DNA from: Spirochaetales bacterium
GTDB taxonomy: Bacteria; Spirochaetota; Spirochaetia; Treponematales; UBA12059
NCBI GenBank assembly: GCA_016926955.1
Contig: JAFGNN010000069.1
Coordinates: 1 to 64,000 of the forward strand
Direction of reading: 5' to 3'
DNA length: 64,000 nucleotides
Of this stretch, positions 7,743 to 16,972 are shown piece by piece (position 1 is the first letter of the stretch; every line of letters begins with the position of its first letter). A program made the translations under genes and the position numbers. The notes below the pieces were generated by a model. It saw nothing but the letters and a program-made list of their open reading frames with translations, made no database searches and was not told the origin of the DNA.

Positions 7743-8708
7743 TCAGCAGGCCCTGAGCAGCAGCTTGCCGGCGACGGCGCGGAGCTCGGTCCGGGCGGGA
7801 TTCGAAGGCAGGCGGTCGATTTCCCTCAGCGCTCGCTCGGTGTAGCGAGCGGCTTCATCGCGGGCGGCCGAAACCGCGCCGGACTCGCGCACCAGCTCCA
7901 CCGCTCGTCGCACCGTTTCCTCGGCGTAGGGCGGCCTGGCCAGCAAGGCGTCGAGCTCGGCGCCTCGCGCTTTTCGCGCGAGTATCAAGGGCAGGGTGCA
8001 GACGCCCTCGGCCAGGTCGCGGCCGAGCGGCTTGCGGACGGTTTCCTCGCAGCCGTCGAAATCGAGCACGTCGTCGATGATCTGGAAGGCCATGCCGATG
8101 TCCCAGCCCGCGCGACGGAGGCGCTCGGCCGTCCGCGGCGCGACCTTCGACTCCGAGGCGCCCGCGTGGAAGGCCAGCGAGAAGAGGAGGGCTGTCTTGC
8201 CGGCCACGCGGCGGAGATACTCCCTGCGGCCTATCGTGAAGTCGTAGGCGCCGAAATCCTGGCGGACCTCGGCCACGCAGATGTCCTCGACCAGCCGCGC
8301 CAGGAGACGGGCGTTCCTCGGGCTTGCGGATTCGGAGGCCAGGCGGAAGCAGCGCGCGAGCAGGAGGTCGCCGGAAAGCACCGCGACGGTCTCGCCATGG
8401 CGCGCGTGCACCGTCGGCACGCCGCGCCGGGAGGGAGCTCCGTCGATGACGTCGTCGTGGATGAGGGTGGCCGTGTGGAGCAGTTCGATGGCGGCGGCCA
8501 GCCGCGTGATGTCGGGGCGCCTCGGTTTCCCGAAGCGCGAAGCGAGCAGCAGGAACGCGGGTCTGAGCAGCTTGCCGCCCCCCGCCACGAGGTCCGATAC
8601 GGCGTCTGAGGCCGGGAAGTCGTCGCGGCGGGAAATTTCGGCCATGACGGCGCGCACCTCGGCCAGGTCGCTCGAGAGCTCGGGATGTTCGTTCCAGAAG
8701 TCGGTCAT
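7743..8708 (-). CDS. Trans-polyprenyl diphosphate synthase
   Basis: This 321-residue enzyme has both Asp-rich motifs of the trans-isoprenyl diphosphate synthases: LIHDDVID (first, DDxxD) and QIIDDVLDFDG (second). It also has the GGGKLLRP segment near residue 43 that binds isopentenyl diphosphate. It would elongate an allylic diphosphate to make the side chain of menaquinone or another lipid carrier. Chain length cannot be read with certainty. The gene follows the NADH dehydrogenase on the same strand, separated by a strong terminator, so expression may rely on read-through or an internal promoter. The pairing suggests quinone supply for Ndh2 and resembles the DmkB-Ndh2 association in Listeria. 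Confidence 0.9.
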   Translation of the reverse strand: MTDFWNEHPELSSDLAEVRAVMAEISRRDDFPASDAVSDLVAGGGKLLRPAFLLLASRFGKPRRPDITRLAAAIELLHTATLIHDDVIDGAPSRRGVPTVHARHGETVAVLSGDLLLARCFRLASESASPRNARLLARLVEDICVAEVRQDFGAYDFTIGRREYLRRVAGKTALLFSLAFHAGASESKVAPRTAERLRRAGWDIGMAFQIIDDVLDFDGCEETVRKPLGRDLAEGVCTLPLILARKARGAELDALLARPPYAEETVRRAVELVRESGAVSAARDEAARYTERALREIDRLPSNPARTELRAVAGKLLLRAC

Positions 8709-8737
8709 GCGGTACTCGTTGGGTGGTCGGAATGAAA

Positions 8738-8765
8738 GGCGGGCCGCCCGCGTGGGCGGCCCGCC
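8738..8765 (-). terminator. Terminator after the NADH dehydrogenase gene
   Basis: A perfect 12-bp stem (8738-8749 with 8754-8765) with a 4-nt loop lies 28 bp beyond the Ndh2 stop codon. On the minus strand it is followed by TTTCATT. It separates ndh2 from the polyprenyl synthase gene. Confidence 0.7.
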
Positions 8766-8792
8766 GGTCGCGATTTTATCGAAGGAAGCGGA

Positions 8793-10796
8793 TCACTTCG
8801 AGGGGTCGTCGCCGTAGAAGTGCCACTTGCGGGCGAACTTCGTGCCGTTCCACCAGCGCTTGAGGAAGGGAACGACCCAGACGTCGAAGCCGAAGGCGCG
8901 GCCCGCGCCGCCCATCATCAGGATGCCCGCGAACACGAACCAGAGCTGGTCCCAGGCGAACATGCCGGAGAAGGTGAAGATGAAGCACATGCCGATGCTG
9001 GCCACGGCCGCCACCCAAGTGAAGAGGCCGCCGAAGAGCGCGAGGCCGATGCCGATCTCCATGGCGACGATCATGAGCTGGAAAGCCTGGAAGGGCAGGT
9101 AGGCGAAGATGCCGTCCATGAAGGTCTGCCTGAACCAGGTGACGAAGCCGGAGTCGTAGGGAATGATGGCCTGAGTCAGGTCCCAGACCTTCCCGAAGGC
9201 CTGCGTGGCGCCTTCGGCGACGGCTTCGGCGCCCTCTGCCACCCACTCGCTGGCGGCGGCGACCGCCTCGGCCGCGGGTTCGACCCACTCGCCGGAAGCG
9301 GCCGCGGTGGCCTCGACGGCGGCTTCGGCGCCCTCGACCCATTCGGCCGAGGCGGCGCTGGTGGCCTCCGCGACCTTCTGGCCGGCCTGCACCACGCCGG
9401 TTGAGAACATCCAGCCGGACTTGGAGCCGGAAGCCCAGGCCAGCCAGCCTTCGCCGATCTTGTTGACGCCCTCGAACACCCACATGAGACCGAGCCACAT
9501 GCGCAGGAGCAGCGGCCAGTAGCCGCGCACCTTGTAGGAAGCAAAGGCGCCGATGAAGGAGCGGCCGTTCTTCATGTCGAGGAATTCGTGCTTGACGTAT
9601 TCCCAGACCTGGTTGACGCCCGCGATGTTGAGCAGATACCAGCAGTTGATCATGTGCTTCATCGCCATGGCGATGAAACCCTTGGTCTTCATGCCGCCGG
9701 CGTTGGCCACCGCGTAGCGGCCGCCGATCGAAACCATGAAGCCGTGGAAATTGGACTTGAACTCGTGGCGCTTCCCGGTACCTTCGATCTCTTCGATGAT
9801 GTTGGCGGCCGCGACCTCGGCGGTCTGGTGTGCCCCTTCGACGATCTGGGGAACCGGCTTGCCGTCTTCGAGCAGGAAGGCGTTGTCGCCGGCGACGTAG
9901 ACGCCCGGATGCCCGACCGCGCCCAGGCCGGAGTCGGCCTGGAGCCGGCCGCGGCCGCGCTCGGCCGTGGCGAGCCCGAGTCCGGCCGCGAAGGAGGAGC
10001 CGGAGACGCCGCAGGTCCAGATGAAGGTCTCGGTCTCGATGGCGCCCTTGTCCTTGAGGAGGACCTTGCCGGGCTCGGCGCCGACGATGGGCGTGTTGAG
10101 CATGCACTCGCAGCCGTGCTTCTGGAGATACTTCTCGGTGGCCGCGCGAAGCGGTTCCTCGAGGATGGGAAGGATGGAGGGCAGGGCCTCGATGTTGAGG
10201 ATCTTGACCTCGGACCGGTCGATGTGGTGCTTGCGGCACATGACGTCGCGGTACTCGAGGAGCTCGCCGAACATCTCGATGCCGGTGAAGCCCGCGCCGG
10301 CGACCACGAAGGTCAGGAGCTTCCGGCGCTTGTCCTGATCGGGCTCGGCGGCGGCGCGGGTCCAGACGTCCTCGACGTGGTTGCGGAGCTTCATGGCGTC
10401 GTCGAAGGACCAGAGCGTGAAGCTGTGCTCCTTGATGCCGGGAATGCCGAAGAATTCCGGCTGGGCGCCGAAGCCGACGACGAGGTAGTCGTAGGCGTAC
10501 TCGCCCCGCTCGGTCTTGACCACCTTCTTGTCGAGCTGGACGCCGGTGACGGTGTCGAGGACGACGTCGATCTTCTTGGTGGCGAATATCTTGCGGAAGG
10601 GCACCTGGACCGACTCCGGCTCGGTGCGCCAGCCGGCGACCTCGTGGAGCTCGGTCATCAGGGTGTGGAAGGGAAGCTTGTCGATGAGCGTGATCTTCAC
10701 GTCATCGCGCTTGCGGAAGCGCTTCTCCAGGATCTTTCCGGCCCAGACGCCAGCGTAGCCGCCGCCCAGGATCAGGATCCGCTTCTGGTCTGCCAT
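8793..10796 (-). CDS. Type II NADH dehydrogenase with C-terminal DoxX-like membrane domain
   Basis: Residues 1 to about 400 are a two-dinucleotide-fold flavoprotein: KRILILGGGYAGVWAG for FAD, VVAGAGFTGIEMFGEL for NADH and VYVAGDNAF for the second FAD contact. This identifies an NDH-2 that passes electrons from NADH to quinone. It continues to 667 residues, against about 400-450 for soluble-type NDH-2. The added part is a DoxX-like region with hydrophobic segments (for example LLLRMWLGLMWVFEG) interrupted by an Ala/Glu-rich repeat near residues 500-555 with recurring SEWV/AEWV units. The ATG at 10796 is preferred over the upstream one at 10847 because it has AGAGGAG just before it. The membrane domain would tether the enzyme to the inner membrane. 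Confidence 0.9.
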   Translation of the reverse strand: MADQKRILILGGGYAGVWAGKILEKRFRKRDDVKITLIDKLPFHTLMTELHEVAGWRTEPESVQVPFRKIFATKKIDVVLDTVTGVQLDKKVVKTERGEYAYDYLVVGFGAQPEFFGIPGIKEHSFTLWSFDDAMKLRNHVEDVWTRAAAEPDQDKRRKLLTFVVAGAGFTGIEMFGELLEYRDVMCRKHHIDRSEVKILNIEALPSILPILEEPLRAATEKYLQKHGCECMLNTPIVGAEPGKVLLKDKGAIETETFIWTCGVSGSSFAAGLGLATAERGRGRLQADSGLGAVGHPGVYVAGDNAFLLEDGKPVPQIVEGAHQTAEVAAANIIEEIEGTGKRHEFKSNFHGFMVSIGGRYAVANAGGMKTKGFIAMAMKHMINCWYLLNIAGVNQVWEYVKHEFLDMKNGRSFIGAFASYKVRGYWPLLLRMWLGLMWVFEGVNKIGEGWLAWASGSKSGWMFSTGVVQAGQKVAEATSAASAEWVEGAEAAVEATAAASGEWVEPAAEAVAAASEWVAEGAEAVAEGATQAFGKVWDLTQAIIPYDSGFVTWFRQTFMDGIFAYLPFQAFQLMIVAMEIGIGLALFGGLFTWVAAVASIGMCFIFTFSGMFAWDQLWFVFAGILMMGGAGRAFGFDVWVVPFLKRWWNGTKFARKWHFYGDDPSK

Positions 10797-10966
10797 ATGG
10801 ACTCCTCTCGAGTATCGGTGCTGAAGCGTGGTATAGATTTTGGACATTCAGTATATTGGAGGAAGATCGTAGGACGGTCAAGAGCCTAATTTATATATAA
10901 AAAAGGTTTCTCTATTGCGAATATCATATATAGCGGCCCATTTGACGAGGTCGCCCGGAGGGACGC

Positions 10967-11623
10967 ATGCGCGGAGACTGGATCGAAATTTTCGGAACCG
11001 CGGCTTCGGCCGTGGTCGCCGTATCGCTCACCATGAAGAACATCAAGCGACTGCGGATCTTCAACCTGGTCGGCGCGGCCGGCTTCACCGTCTACGGCAT
11101 CCTGATCGGCGCCCTGCCCGTCTGGATCCTGAACCTGTTCATCGTTCTGATCGACGCGTGGTACCTGTACCGGATGGGCGCCACGCGCTCGGCCTTCGAC
11201 ACCCTCGAGGTCGACCTGGCGGGTTCGGACTACGCGAAGCTCTTCCTCGACCACTACGCGAAGGACATCGAACGTTTCGAGCCCGGCTTCGACCGGGCCG
11301 CAGCGTCCGGCTACACCGCGGAATTCATCCTGCGCGACATGGTGCCGGTCAGCATCGTGGTCTGGAAGCGCGCTGCCGACGGGAGGGTCGAGATCGCGCT
11401 CGACTACGCGGCTCCGAGCTGGCGCGACTTCAAGAACGCCGAGTACTGGTTCGCGAGCGTCGGCCGCAGGCTTTCCGGCGGCAAGCCCACCGATTTCGTG
11501 GCGCGGACCGCCGTGCCCGAGCATGCCCGCTATCTGGAGCGCATGGGCTTCGCCGAGGGTCCGACGGGACCGGATGGCCGCCGCGAATACACGATGCGCC
11601 TCGAGCCGCGGGCGCGCGATTGA
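10967..11623 (+). CDS. YgjV-like inner membrane protein
   Basis: The N-terminal 85 residues of this 218-residue protein contain three hydrophobic segments (FGTAASAVVAVSLTM, LVGAAGFTVYGILIG, WILNLFIVLIDAWYLY), like the small inner-membrane family of E. coli YgjV. The remaining 130 residues are soluble and lack a motif I can name. The ATG at 10967 follows a purine-rich CGGAGGG. It is transcribed divergently from ndh2 across an AT-rich 170-bp gap. The next gene is on the same strand 180 bp away. The function of this family is unknown. Confidence 0.65.
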   Translation: MRGDWIEIFGTAASAVVAVSLTMKNIKRLRIFNLVGAAGFTVYGILIGALPVWILNLFIVLIDAWYLYRMGATRSAFDTLEVDLAGSDYAKLFLDHYAKDIERFEPGFDRAAASGYTAEFILRDMVPVSIVVWKRAADGRVEIALDYAAPSWRDFKNAEYWFASVGRRLSGGKPTDFVARTAVPEHARYLERMGFAEGPTGPDGRREYTMRLEPRARD

Positions 11624-11804
11624 GGACGCGAACGGAACGCGCTTCACATCCGTTCCCGGGGAAGCTATATTCCACGCACGGGCCGCTCTTCGCCGGCGGT
11701 CCGGCGGCGCGACGAATCACAGGCGCGCCCGCGTCGCTCGTTCGACGCGCGCGGTCTCCGCGGACCTTGGCTTCCGCGCATCCTTACGCCACGAGAGACC
11801 CTTC

Positions 11805-13766
11805 ATGGATATCGACAAGTTCGGGCTTCCGCCCGCAGTGAGCGAGGCCGCCGAGGCGGCCGGATACGGATCGATGACCGAGCGGGCGGCGGCTGTCGCC
11901 GAGCTGGCCTTCGGGAAAGGACGCGACGCGCTGGTCGTGACCCGCTCGGGTCCGGCCGGCGAGGCGGTCTGGCTCCTGCCCCTGCTCCGATGGATCGGTG
12001 AAATGGACGGGCGAAGGGCCCTGACGGTCGCCGTCGCCGACGAGCATGTCGGCGGAGCGCTCGACAGGATCCGCGCCCTTGCCGGGCCCGCCGGACTGGA
12101 AACCACCGCGCTCGGCCGCATCCCCGACGCGTCGGACGCCGACGCCTCCATAGTGGTCTGCGCCGCTCCGACCCTCGCGGCGCGGCTCGGCTCCGGATCC
12201 TTCGACCTGGATGGCTTCGGCCTGCTCCTCGTGCTCGACGCGGAGAGGCAGGAAGCCGGGGCGATCGACGCCCTGGCGGCCCGTCCGGGTGCGGACGGAG
12301 CGCGGCGAGTCCTGGCCTTCTGCGAACGCCCCGGCGCCGGGGCGCGCAGGGTGGTCGACAGCCTGGCTCCCGGGGCCGAGACGCTCGAGCTGGACGCGGG
12401 CGCGGACCAGGCCAGGCTCGCGCCGCGCAGGATCCTGCGTTCGCCCTCCGCCGACAAGCCGCGGCTCGCCGCCGGCCTGATCCGCTCGGGGGCAGCCGGC
12501 CCCGTCGCGGTGCTGTGCAACCTCGGCGCCACGGCCCGCGACTTGCACGCCACGCTCCGCGACTCGGGGCTCGCCTCGAAGCTCGTGGATGAGGGAATCC
12601 GACCCGGACGCGCCCTGGACCTGCTCCGCGGAGCGAAAGGCGCCCGGACCGCCTTCGTCATGACCGACGATCAGGTTCCCGCCTTTCCTCACGCCAGCTT
12701 TCCGCTGGTCATCTCATACGACCTGCCCCTCGAAGGCGAGCCCTGGCTGGCGCGCTCGCTCCTTTTGGACCTCGCGGCGCCGGACGCCGAACTGGTCGGC
12801 ATCGCCTGCGAACGCTACGACTTCGGGCTTCCCGCCATCGAGCGCGTGCTCGGCTCGAGCCTTGCGGTAAGCGACGCGGATCCGTCCCTGTTCGCGGAGC
12901 TCGAGGTCCGTCCCGCCGCCGGCGATCGGGGACGCGAGCGGGCGGACGAGCGGAGGCGCGACGGGAGCCGGCGCGAAGGCGGCGCCCGGGAAGAACAGCG
13001 CGGCGCTCCGCGCGGCGGCCAGCGGGATCGGCGCGAGCAGCGGGGCGAGCGGCGAACGGGCGGCGAAGGACCGGATCCGCAGGCGGCGGCGGCGATCCGC
13101 GCCGGCATCTCGGCCATCACCGGGCAGTTGCGGGCCGAGGTCCCCGCCCGCGTCGCGGCGGAGGCGAATCCCGAGCGCGCTGACGGAAGAGCCCCGGAGC
13201 CCGGCGCGCGCAAGCGACGAAAGCGCGGCCGCGGGAAGTCGCGGCCCTCCGAGGGCTCCCCCGCCTCCGCGGGGCCGGGCCGGAGCGGAACCGAGGCGAG
13301 AGCGCAGCGCCCCGCCGGGGGCGAAGGCGGCGGAGCCGAGGGACGGCGCGGAAAGGGCGGCCGGAAGGGCGACGGCAGGCGCGGGAGCGGCGCCGGAGGC
13401 ACGCGTCGCGAAGGCGCCCGGCGCGCGAACGAGCCGGGGGCGCTCGAAGGTGCCGATCCCTACGCCCTGCCCATGGAGGAGAGGCTCAGGCTGTACCGCG
13501 AGAAATACGCCTCGGGCAAGCCCGGCAGCGGCCGACGCGAAGGACCGAAGCGCCAGGGTGTTCCGGGGGGCTCGAAGCGGCCGGACGGACGCAAGATCGG
13601 GCCGGACCGTACGCCCCGCGCGGGGAGCCAGGAGAACCGCGAGCCCGCCCGGAGGGATCCCGCCCCGAAGCGATCGGGCGAAGCCCCGGGCGCGCCCGAC
13701 GAGGCGAAGGCCAGGAAGGGCTTCTTCGGCCGGATATTCGGCGCTCAGCCCAAAGGCGGCAAGTGA
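11805..13766 (+). CDS. Degenerate DEAD-box-helicase-derived protein with Arg/Gly-rich tail
   Basis: The first 70 residues keep the outline of a DEAD-box N-terminus: FGLPP...GYGSMTERAA in place of the Q motif, then GRDALVVTRSGPAGEAVWLLPLL, where the Walker A has lost its GKT. The DEAD box reads VLDAERQ and the SAT-like motif reads AFCERPG. ATP hydrolysis is therefore unlikely. From about residue 370 to the end (653) it is a low-complexity Arg/Gly/Glu/Ala tail, as in RNA-binding RGG extensions. The ATG at 11805 follows GAGAGACC. It may be an RNA-binding scaffold for ribosome or RNA-degradation complexes, which is inference. The ancestry is visible; the function is not. Confidence 0.65.
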   Translation: MDIDKFGLPPAVSEAAEAAGYGSMTERAAAVAELAFGKGRDALVVTRSGPAGEAVWLLPLLRWIGEMDGRRALTVAVADEHVGGALDRIRALAGPAGLETTALGRIPDASDADASIVVCAAPTLAARLGSGSFDLDGFGLLLVLDAERQEAGAIDALAARPGADGARRVLAFCERPGAGARRVVDSLAPGAETLELDAGADQARLAPRRILRSPSADKPRLAAGLIRSGAAGPVAVLCNLGATARDLHATLRDSGLASKLVDEGIRPGRALDLLRGAKGARTAFVMTDDQVPAFPHASFPLVISYDLPLEGEPWLARSLLLDLAAPDAELVGIACERYDFGLPAIERVLGSSLAVSDADPSLFAELEVRPAAGDRGRERADERRRDGSRREGGAREEQRGAPRGGQRDRREQRGERRTGGEGPDPQAAAAIRAGISAITGQLRAEVPARVAAEANPERADGRAPEPGARKRRKRGRGKSRPSEGSPASAGPGRSGTEARAQRPAGGEGGGAEGRRGKGGRKGDGRRGSGAGGTRREGARRANEPGALEGADPYALPMEERLRLYREKYASGKPGSGRREGPKRQGVPGGSKRPDGRKIGPDRTPRAGSQENREPARRDPAPKRSGEAPGAPDEAKARKGFFGRIFGAQPKGGK

Positions 13767-13795
13767 GCCGGGGAGCCCGGCGGCCTTGATCCGGC

Positions 13796-13835
13796 GGGGG
13801 CCGGGACGGATGCGCGAGCTTTCGTCCCGGCCCCC
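13796..13835 (+). terminator. Terminator-like hairpin after the DEAD-derived gene
   Basis: A perfect 13-bp inverted repeat (13796-13808 with 13823-13835) with a 14-nt loop lies 30 bp after the stop. No U-tract follows, so it may be a Rho-assisted terminator or 3' stabiliser. Confidence 0.55.
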
Positions 13836-13975
13836 GTCGTACGCACAGGGTGGCGCCCTGAGCGTGAAGCCCGAAGCCGCGCCTCGGGGCGGGCGAAGCG
13901 AGCTGGAAAATCGCGGGCTGTTCTTCCATACTTTTCCCGTACCCGTTGGCGTCGAAATCGTTTTCTGTCTGTCGA

Positions 13976-14005
13976 TTGACAGCTAAACCGGTTTTACTTT
14001 ACGCT
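13976..14005 (+). promoter_or_regulatory. Putative promoter of glgP
   Basis: TTGACA (13976-13981) is followed after 18 bp by TACGCT (14000-14005), 50 bp upstream of the glgP start. The -35 is perfect and the -10 is weak (3 of 6). The local sequence is clearly AT-richer than the surroundings. Confidence 0.5.
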
Positions 14006-14054
14006 TCGATGCGCCGCATGAGCGGCCAACCATCGTCCCGAGAGGGGTTTCCCA

Positions 14055-16592
14055 ATGAAGATAATCGCGCATACCGTGAAGCCGAAGATTCCCGCGCGCC
14101 TCAAGGCGCTCGAGGAGATCGCGCACAACCTGTGGCTGTCCTGGAATTTCGACGCGGTGATGCTCTTCATCCGCCTCGACTACGAGGTCTGGCTCCAGAG
14201 CCGGCAGAACCCCGCGCGCATGCTCGGCATGGTCAGCCAGGACCGCTACGAGGAGCTGGCCAAGGACGATTCCTTCCTGGCCGCCCTGGACGAGGTGGCG
14301 GCCGCCTTCGAGCGCTACAAGAAGGGCGAGGCCTGGCACAAGGGCAAGGGCAAGGAGATGATCGCGTACTTCTCGATGGAGTACGGCCTGGACGTCTCGC
14401 TGCCCATCTATTCGGGCGGCCTCGGCATCCTGTCCGGGGACCACATGAAGACCAGCTCCGACATCGGCCTGCCCCTGGTGGGCGTCGGGCTCCTGTACCG
14501 GCAGGGCTATTTCCAGCAGTACCTGAACGCGGACGGCTTCCAGCAGGAGTCCTACCCCGAGAACGACTGGTACAACATGCCGGTGCACCGCTGCCTCGAC
14601 GCCAAGGGCGAGGCGGTCAGGATATCCGTCGAGATGGCGGGCCAGGTCGTCGTAGCCCAGGTCTGGGAAGCGAAGATCGGGCGCTCGTCGCTCTACCTGC
14701 TCGACACCAACATCGACGACAACACCCCCGAGAACCGCCTGATCACCGCCACGCTCTACGGCGGCGACAAGGAGAACCGCATCCGCCAGGAGCTCCTGCT
14801 CGGCGTGGGCGGCATCCGCGCCCTGCGCGCGCTCGGCATCGACATCGGCGTGGCGCACATGAACGAGGGCCACTCGGCCTTCCTCGCGCTCGAGCGCATC
14901 CGCGAGCACATGCGCAACGACGGCTTCACCTTCCGCGAAGCCGCCCAGGCCGTGTGGCCGACCCACCTCTTCACCACGCACACCCCGGTGCCCGCCGGCA
15001 ACGAGCGCTTCGGCATCGACCTGATGGAGCGCTACTTCCGCACCTGGGCCCAGGAGCTGGGGCTCGAGTGGCACGAGTTCCTGGCGCTCGGCCGCGAGCG
15101 GCCCGAGGACATGAGCGAGCCCTTCTGCATGACGGTGCTGGCGCTCAAGCTCTCCGCCTACTCCAACGGCGTCGCGGACCTGCACGGCGTCGTCTCGCGC
15201 GACATGTGGAAGGGCCTCTGGGCCGGCCTGCCCATCGACGAGGTGCCGATCGGCCACGTCACGAACGGCGTGCACCCGCGCACCTGGATCAACCACGGCC
15301 TTCTGGACCTGCTCGACCGCTATTTCGGCCCCCGCTTCCTCGAGGAACCGACCAACCTGGACATCTGGGACCGGATCGACCGCGTGTCCGACGAGGAGCT
15401 GTGGCGCACCCACGAGCGCCGCCGCGAGCGCCTCGTGGTGTTCGCGCGCGACCGCCTGCGCAAGCAGCTGAAGCGCATGGGCGCGAGCGACATGGGACTC
15501 GTGCGCGCGGAGGACGCCCTCTCGCCCAACACCCTGACGCTCTCGTTCGCGCGGCGCTTCGCCACCTACAAGCGCGGCGCCCTGCTCCTCTCCGACCCGG
15601 ACCGCCTGCTCAAGCTGCTCTCGGACCGCGACCGGCCGATCCAGCTGATCTTCGCCGGCAAGGCCCACCCGCACGACCTCGCGGGCAAGGAGCTGATCAA
15701 GGAATTGGTGCACTTCTCGCGCCGCTCGGACGTGGGCAGCCGCATCGTGTTCCTCGACGACTACGACATGACCATGGCCCGCTACCTGGTGTCCGGCTCC
15801 GACGTCTGGCTCAACACCCCGCGCCGGCCCCTCGAAGCCTCCGGCACCAGCGGCATGAAGGCCGGCATGAACGGCGTGCTCAACTGCTCGGTGCTCGACG
15901 GCTGGTGGGCCGAGGCCTACACGCCGGAGATCGGCTGGGCCATCGGCAAGGGCGAGCAGTACTCCGACGAGGACCTGCAGGACGAGGTCGAGTCGAAGGC
16001 CCTGTACGACATCCTCGAGAGCGAGGTCATCCCGACCTTCTACGAGCGCGGCCGCGACGGCCTGCCCCGCGGCTGGATCAAGCTGATGAAGAACTCGATG
16101 CGCGAGGTCGGCAAGCAGTTCGCGAGCCACCGCATGCTCATGGAGTACGCCGAGAAGTTCTACTACCCCGCGCTCGACAATTACCGCGAGCTCGCGAAGG
16201 GCAAGTTCCTCGACGCGAAGGACACGGCGGCCTACCTGGACAAGATCTACCGCGAGTGGCCCGGCGTGGCCATCCCCGAGCTCTCCACCGACGCGAAGCC
16301 CATCATGGAGCGCGGCGACAAGGTGACCGCGACCGCGAAGGTCAAGCTCGGCGCGCTTTCGAGCGACGAGGTCGAGGTGGAGCTCTACCACGGCGCCGTC
16401 TCGAGCCAGGGCGCCATCGTGGACGCGGAGCGCATCCCGATGAAGCCGGTCAAGAAGGCAGGCGAGTTCGTCGAGTACTCCGCCGCCGTGGTCTGCACGC
16501 GCACCGGCCAGCAGGGCTACTCCGCGCGCATCCTGCCCAAGCACGACAAGCTGGCGCACCCGTTCATACCTGGCCTCGTGAGATGGGCATAG
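14055..16592 (+). CDS. glgP: Alpha-glucan (glycogen) phosphorylase
   Basis: This 845-residue GT35 enzyme would release glucose 1-phosphate from glycogen or maltodextrin, using pyridoxal phosphate. Landmarks are AHNLWLSWNFDAVMLF at the N-terminus, YFSMEYGLDVSLPIYSGGLG near residue 105, HMNEGHSAF near 271, TTHTPVPAGNERF near 312, RRFATYKR near 500 and the cofactor segment EASGTSGMKAGMNGVLN with Lys near 602. This is the short-N-terminus GlgP type (TIGR02094-like) rather than the GlgP/MalP type. The ATG at 14055 has AGAGGGG upstream. The gene is monocistronic between a promoter and tandem hairpins. The cell therefore probably stores or imports alpha-glucans. Confidence 0.95.
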   Translation: MKIIAHTVKPKIPARLKALEEIAHNLWLSWNFDAVMLFIRLDYEVWLQSRQNPARMLGMVSQDRYEELAKDDSFLAALDEVAAAFERYKKGEAWHKGKGKEMIAYFSMEYGLDVSLPIYSGGLGILSGDHMKTSSDIGLPLVGVGLLYRQGYFQQYLNADGFQQESYPENDWYNMPVHRCLDAKGEAVRISVEMAGQVVVAQVWEAKIGRSSLYLLDTNIDDNTPENRLITATLYGGDKENRIRQELLLGVGGIRALRALGIDIGVAHMNEGHSAFLALERIREHMRNDGFTFREAAQAVWPTHLFTTHTPVPAGNERFGIDLMERYFRTWAQELGLEWHEFLALGRERPEDMSEPFCMTVLALKLSAYSNGVADLHGVVSRDMWKGLWAGLPIDEVPIGHVTNGVHPRTWINHGLLDLLDRYFGPRFLEEPTNLDIWDRIDRVSDEELWRTHERRRERLVVFARDRLRKQLKRMGASDMGLVRAEDALSPNTLTLSFARRFATYKRGALLLSDPDRLLKLLSDRDRPIQLIFAGKAHPHDLAGKELIKELVHFSRRSDVGSRIVFLDDYDMTMARYLVSGSDVWLNTPRRPLEASGTSGMKAGMNGVLNCSVLDGWWAEAYTPEIGWAIGKGEQYSDEDLQDEVESKALYDILESEVIPTFYERGRDGLPRGWIKLMKNSMREVGKQFASHRMLMEYAEKFYYPALDNYRELAKGKFLDAKDTAAYLDKIYREWPGVAIPELSTDAKPIMERGDKVTATAKVKLGALSSDEVEVELYHGAVSSQGAIVDAERIPMKPVKKAGEFVEYSAAVVCTRTGQQGYSARILPKHDKLAHPFIPGLVRWA

Positions 16593-16626
16593 GTCTGGAA
16601 CGGGCCTTCCATGGCCCGTTCCAGAC
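16593..16626 (+). terminator. glgP terminator
   Basis: A perfect 14-bp stem (16593-16606 with 16613-16626) with a 6-nt loop begins at the base immediately after the glgP stop. No U-run follows directly, but a second hairpin does. Termination is likely but not certain. Confidence 0.65.
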
Positions 16627-16628
16627 AT

Positions 16629-16658
16629 CGCTGATTCATGCGGCAGCATGAATCAGCG
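16629..16658. repeat. Perfect 13-bp inverted repeat next to the glgP terminator
   Basis: 16629-16641 is the exact reverse complement of 16646-16658, around a 4-nt loop. It is unrelated in sequence to the preceding hairpin. It may be a second terminator or an inserted palindrome. Confidence 0.6.
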
Positions 16659-16972
16659 GGTGACAGTACGGACATCGTGTCCTAAGCGTCCACGCAACTG
16701 GACTTGAACTGAGTGTCGGAAGAGAACCCGGATCCCGAGTAATAAACCAAGGGATTTGTCCGGGAGAGGAACCTGGCGGTTCCCCTCCCGGGCCCTTCCT
16801 TCCCTTTACACGAAACGCTCGCCAACCCCGCATCGCTCCATCTTCCCTAACCGCGATGCTCCATTCACCGCGCAGTCCCGGATCGGATTGAATATGCATT
16901 GTACGTCCGACCCTCCGGGGTTACAGTCTTGGGCGTTGAACAATCCGTATAATCCGCGCCAGGAGACTTCGC
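16659..16972. other. Noncoding gap between glgP and the defence island
   Basis: This 314-bp stretch holds no credible gene. It contains a third hairpin with 14-bp arms and one mismatch (16760-16773 with 16778-16791) and a perfect TATAAT at 16948-16953, 19 bp before the hsdM start. No matching -35 is obvious. I found no tRNA here that could serve as an integration site. Confidence 0.6.

Noticed and set aside
13983-16649. 888-codon frame antisense to glgP
   Set aside because: Long antisense frames are expected in GC-rich genes; the glgP frame has all family motifs, and the antisense product has none.
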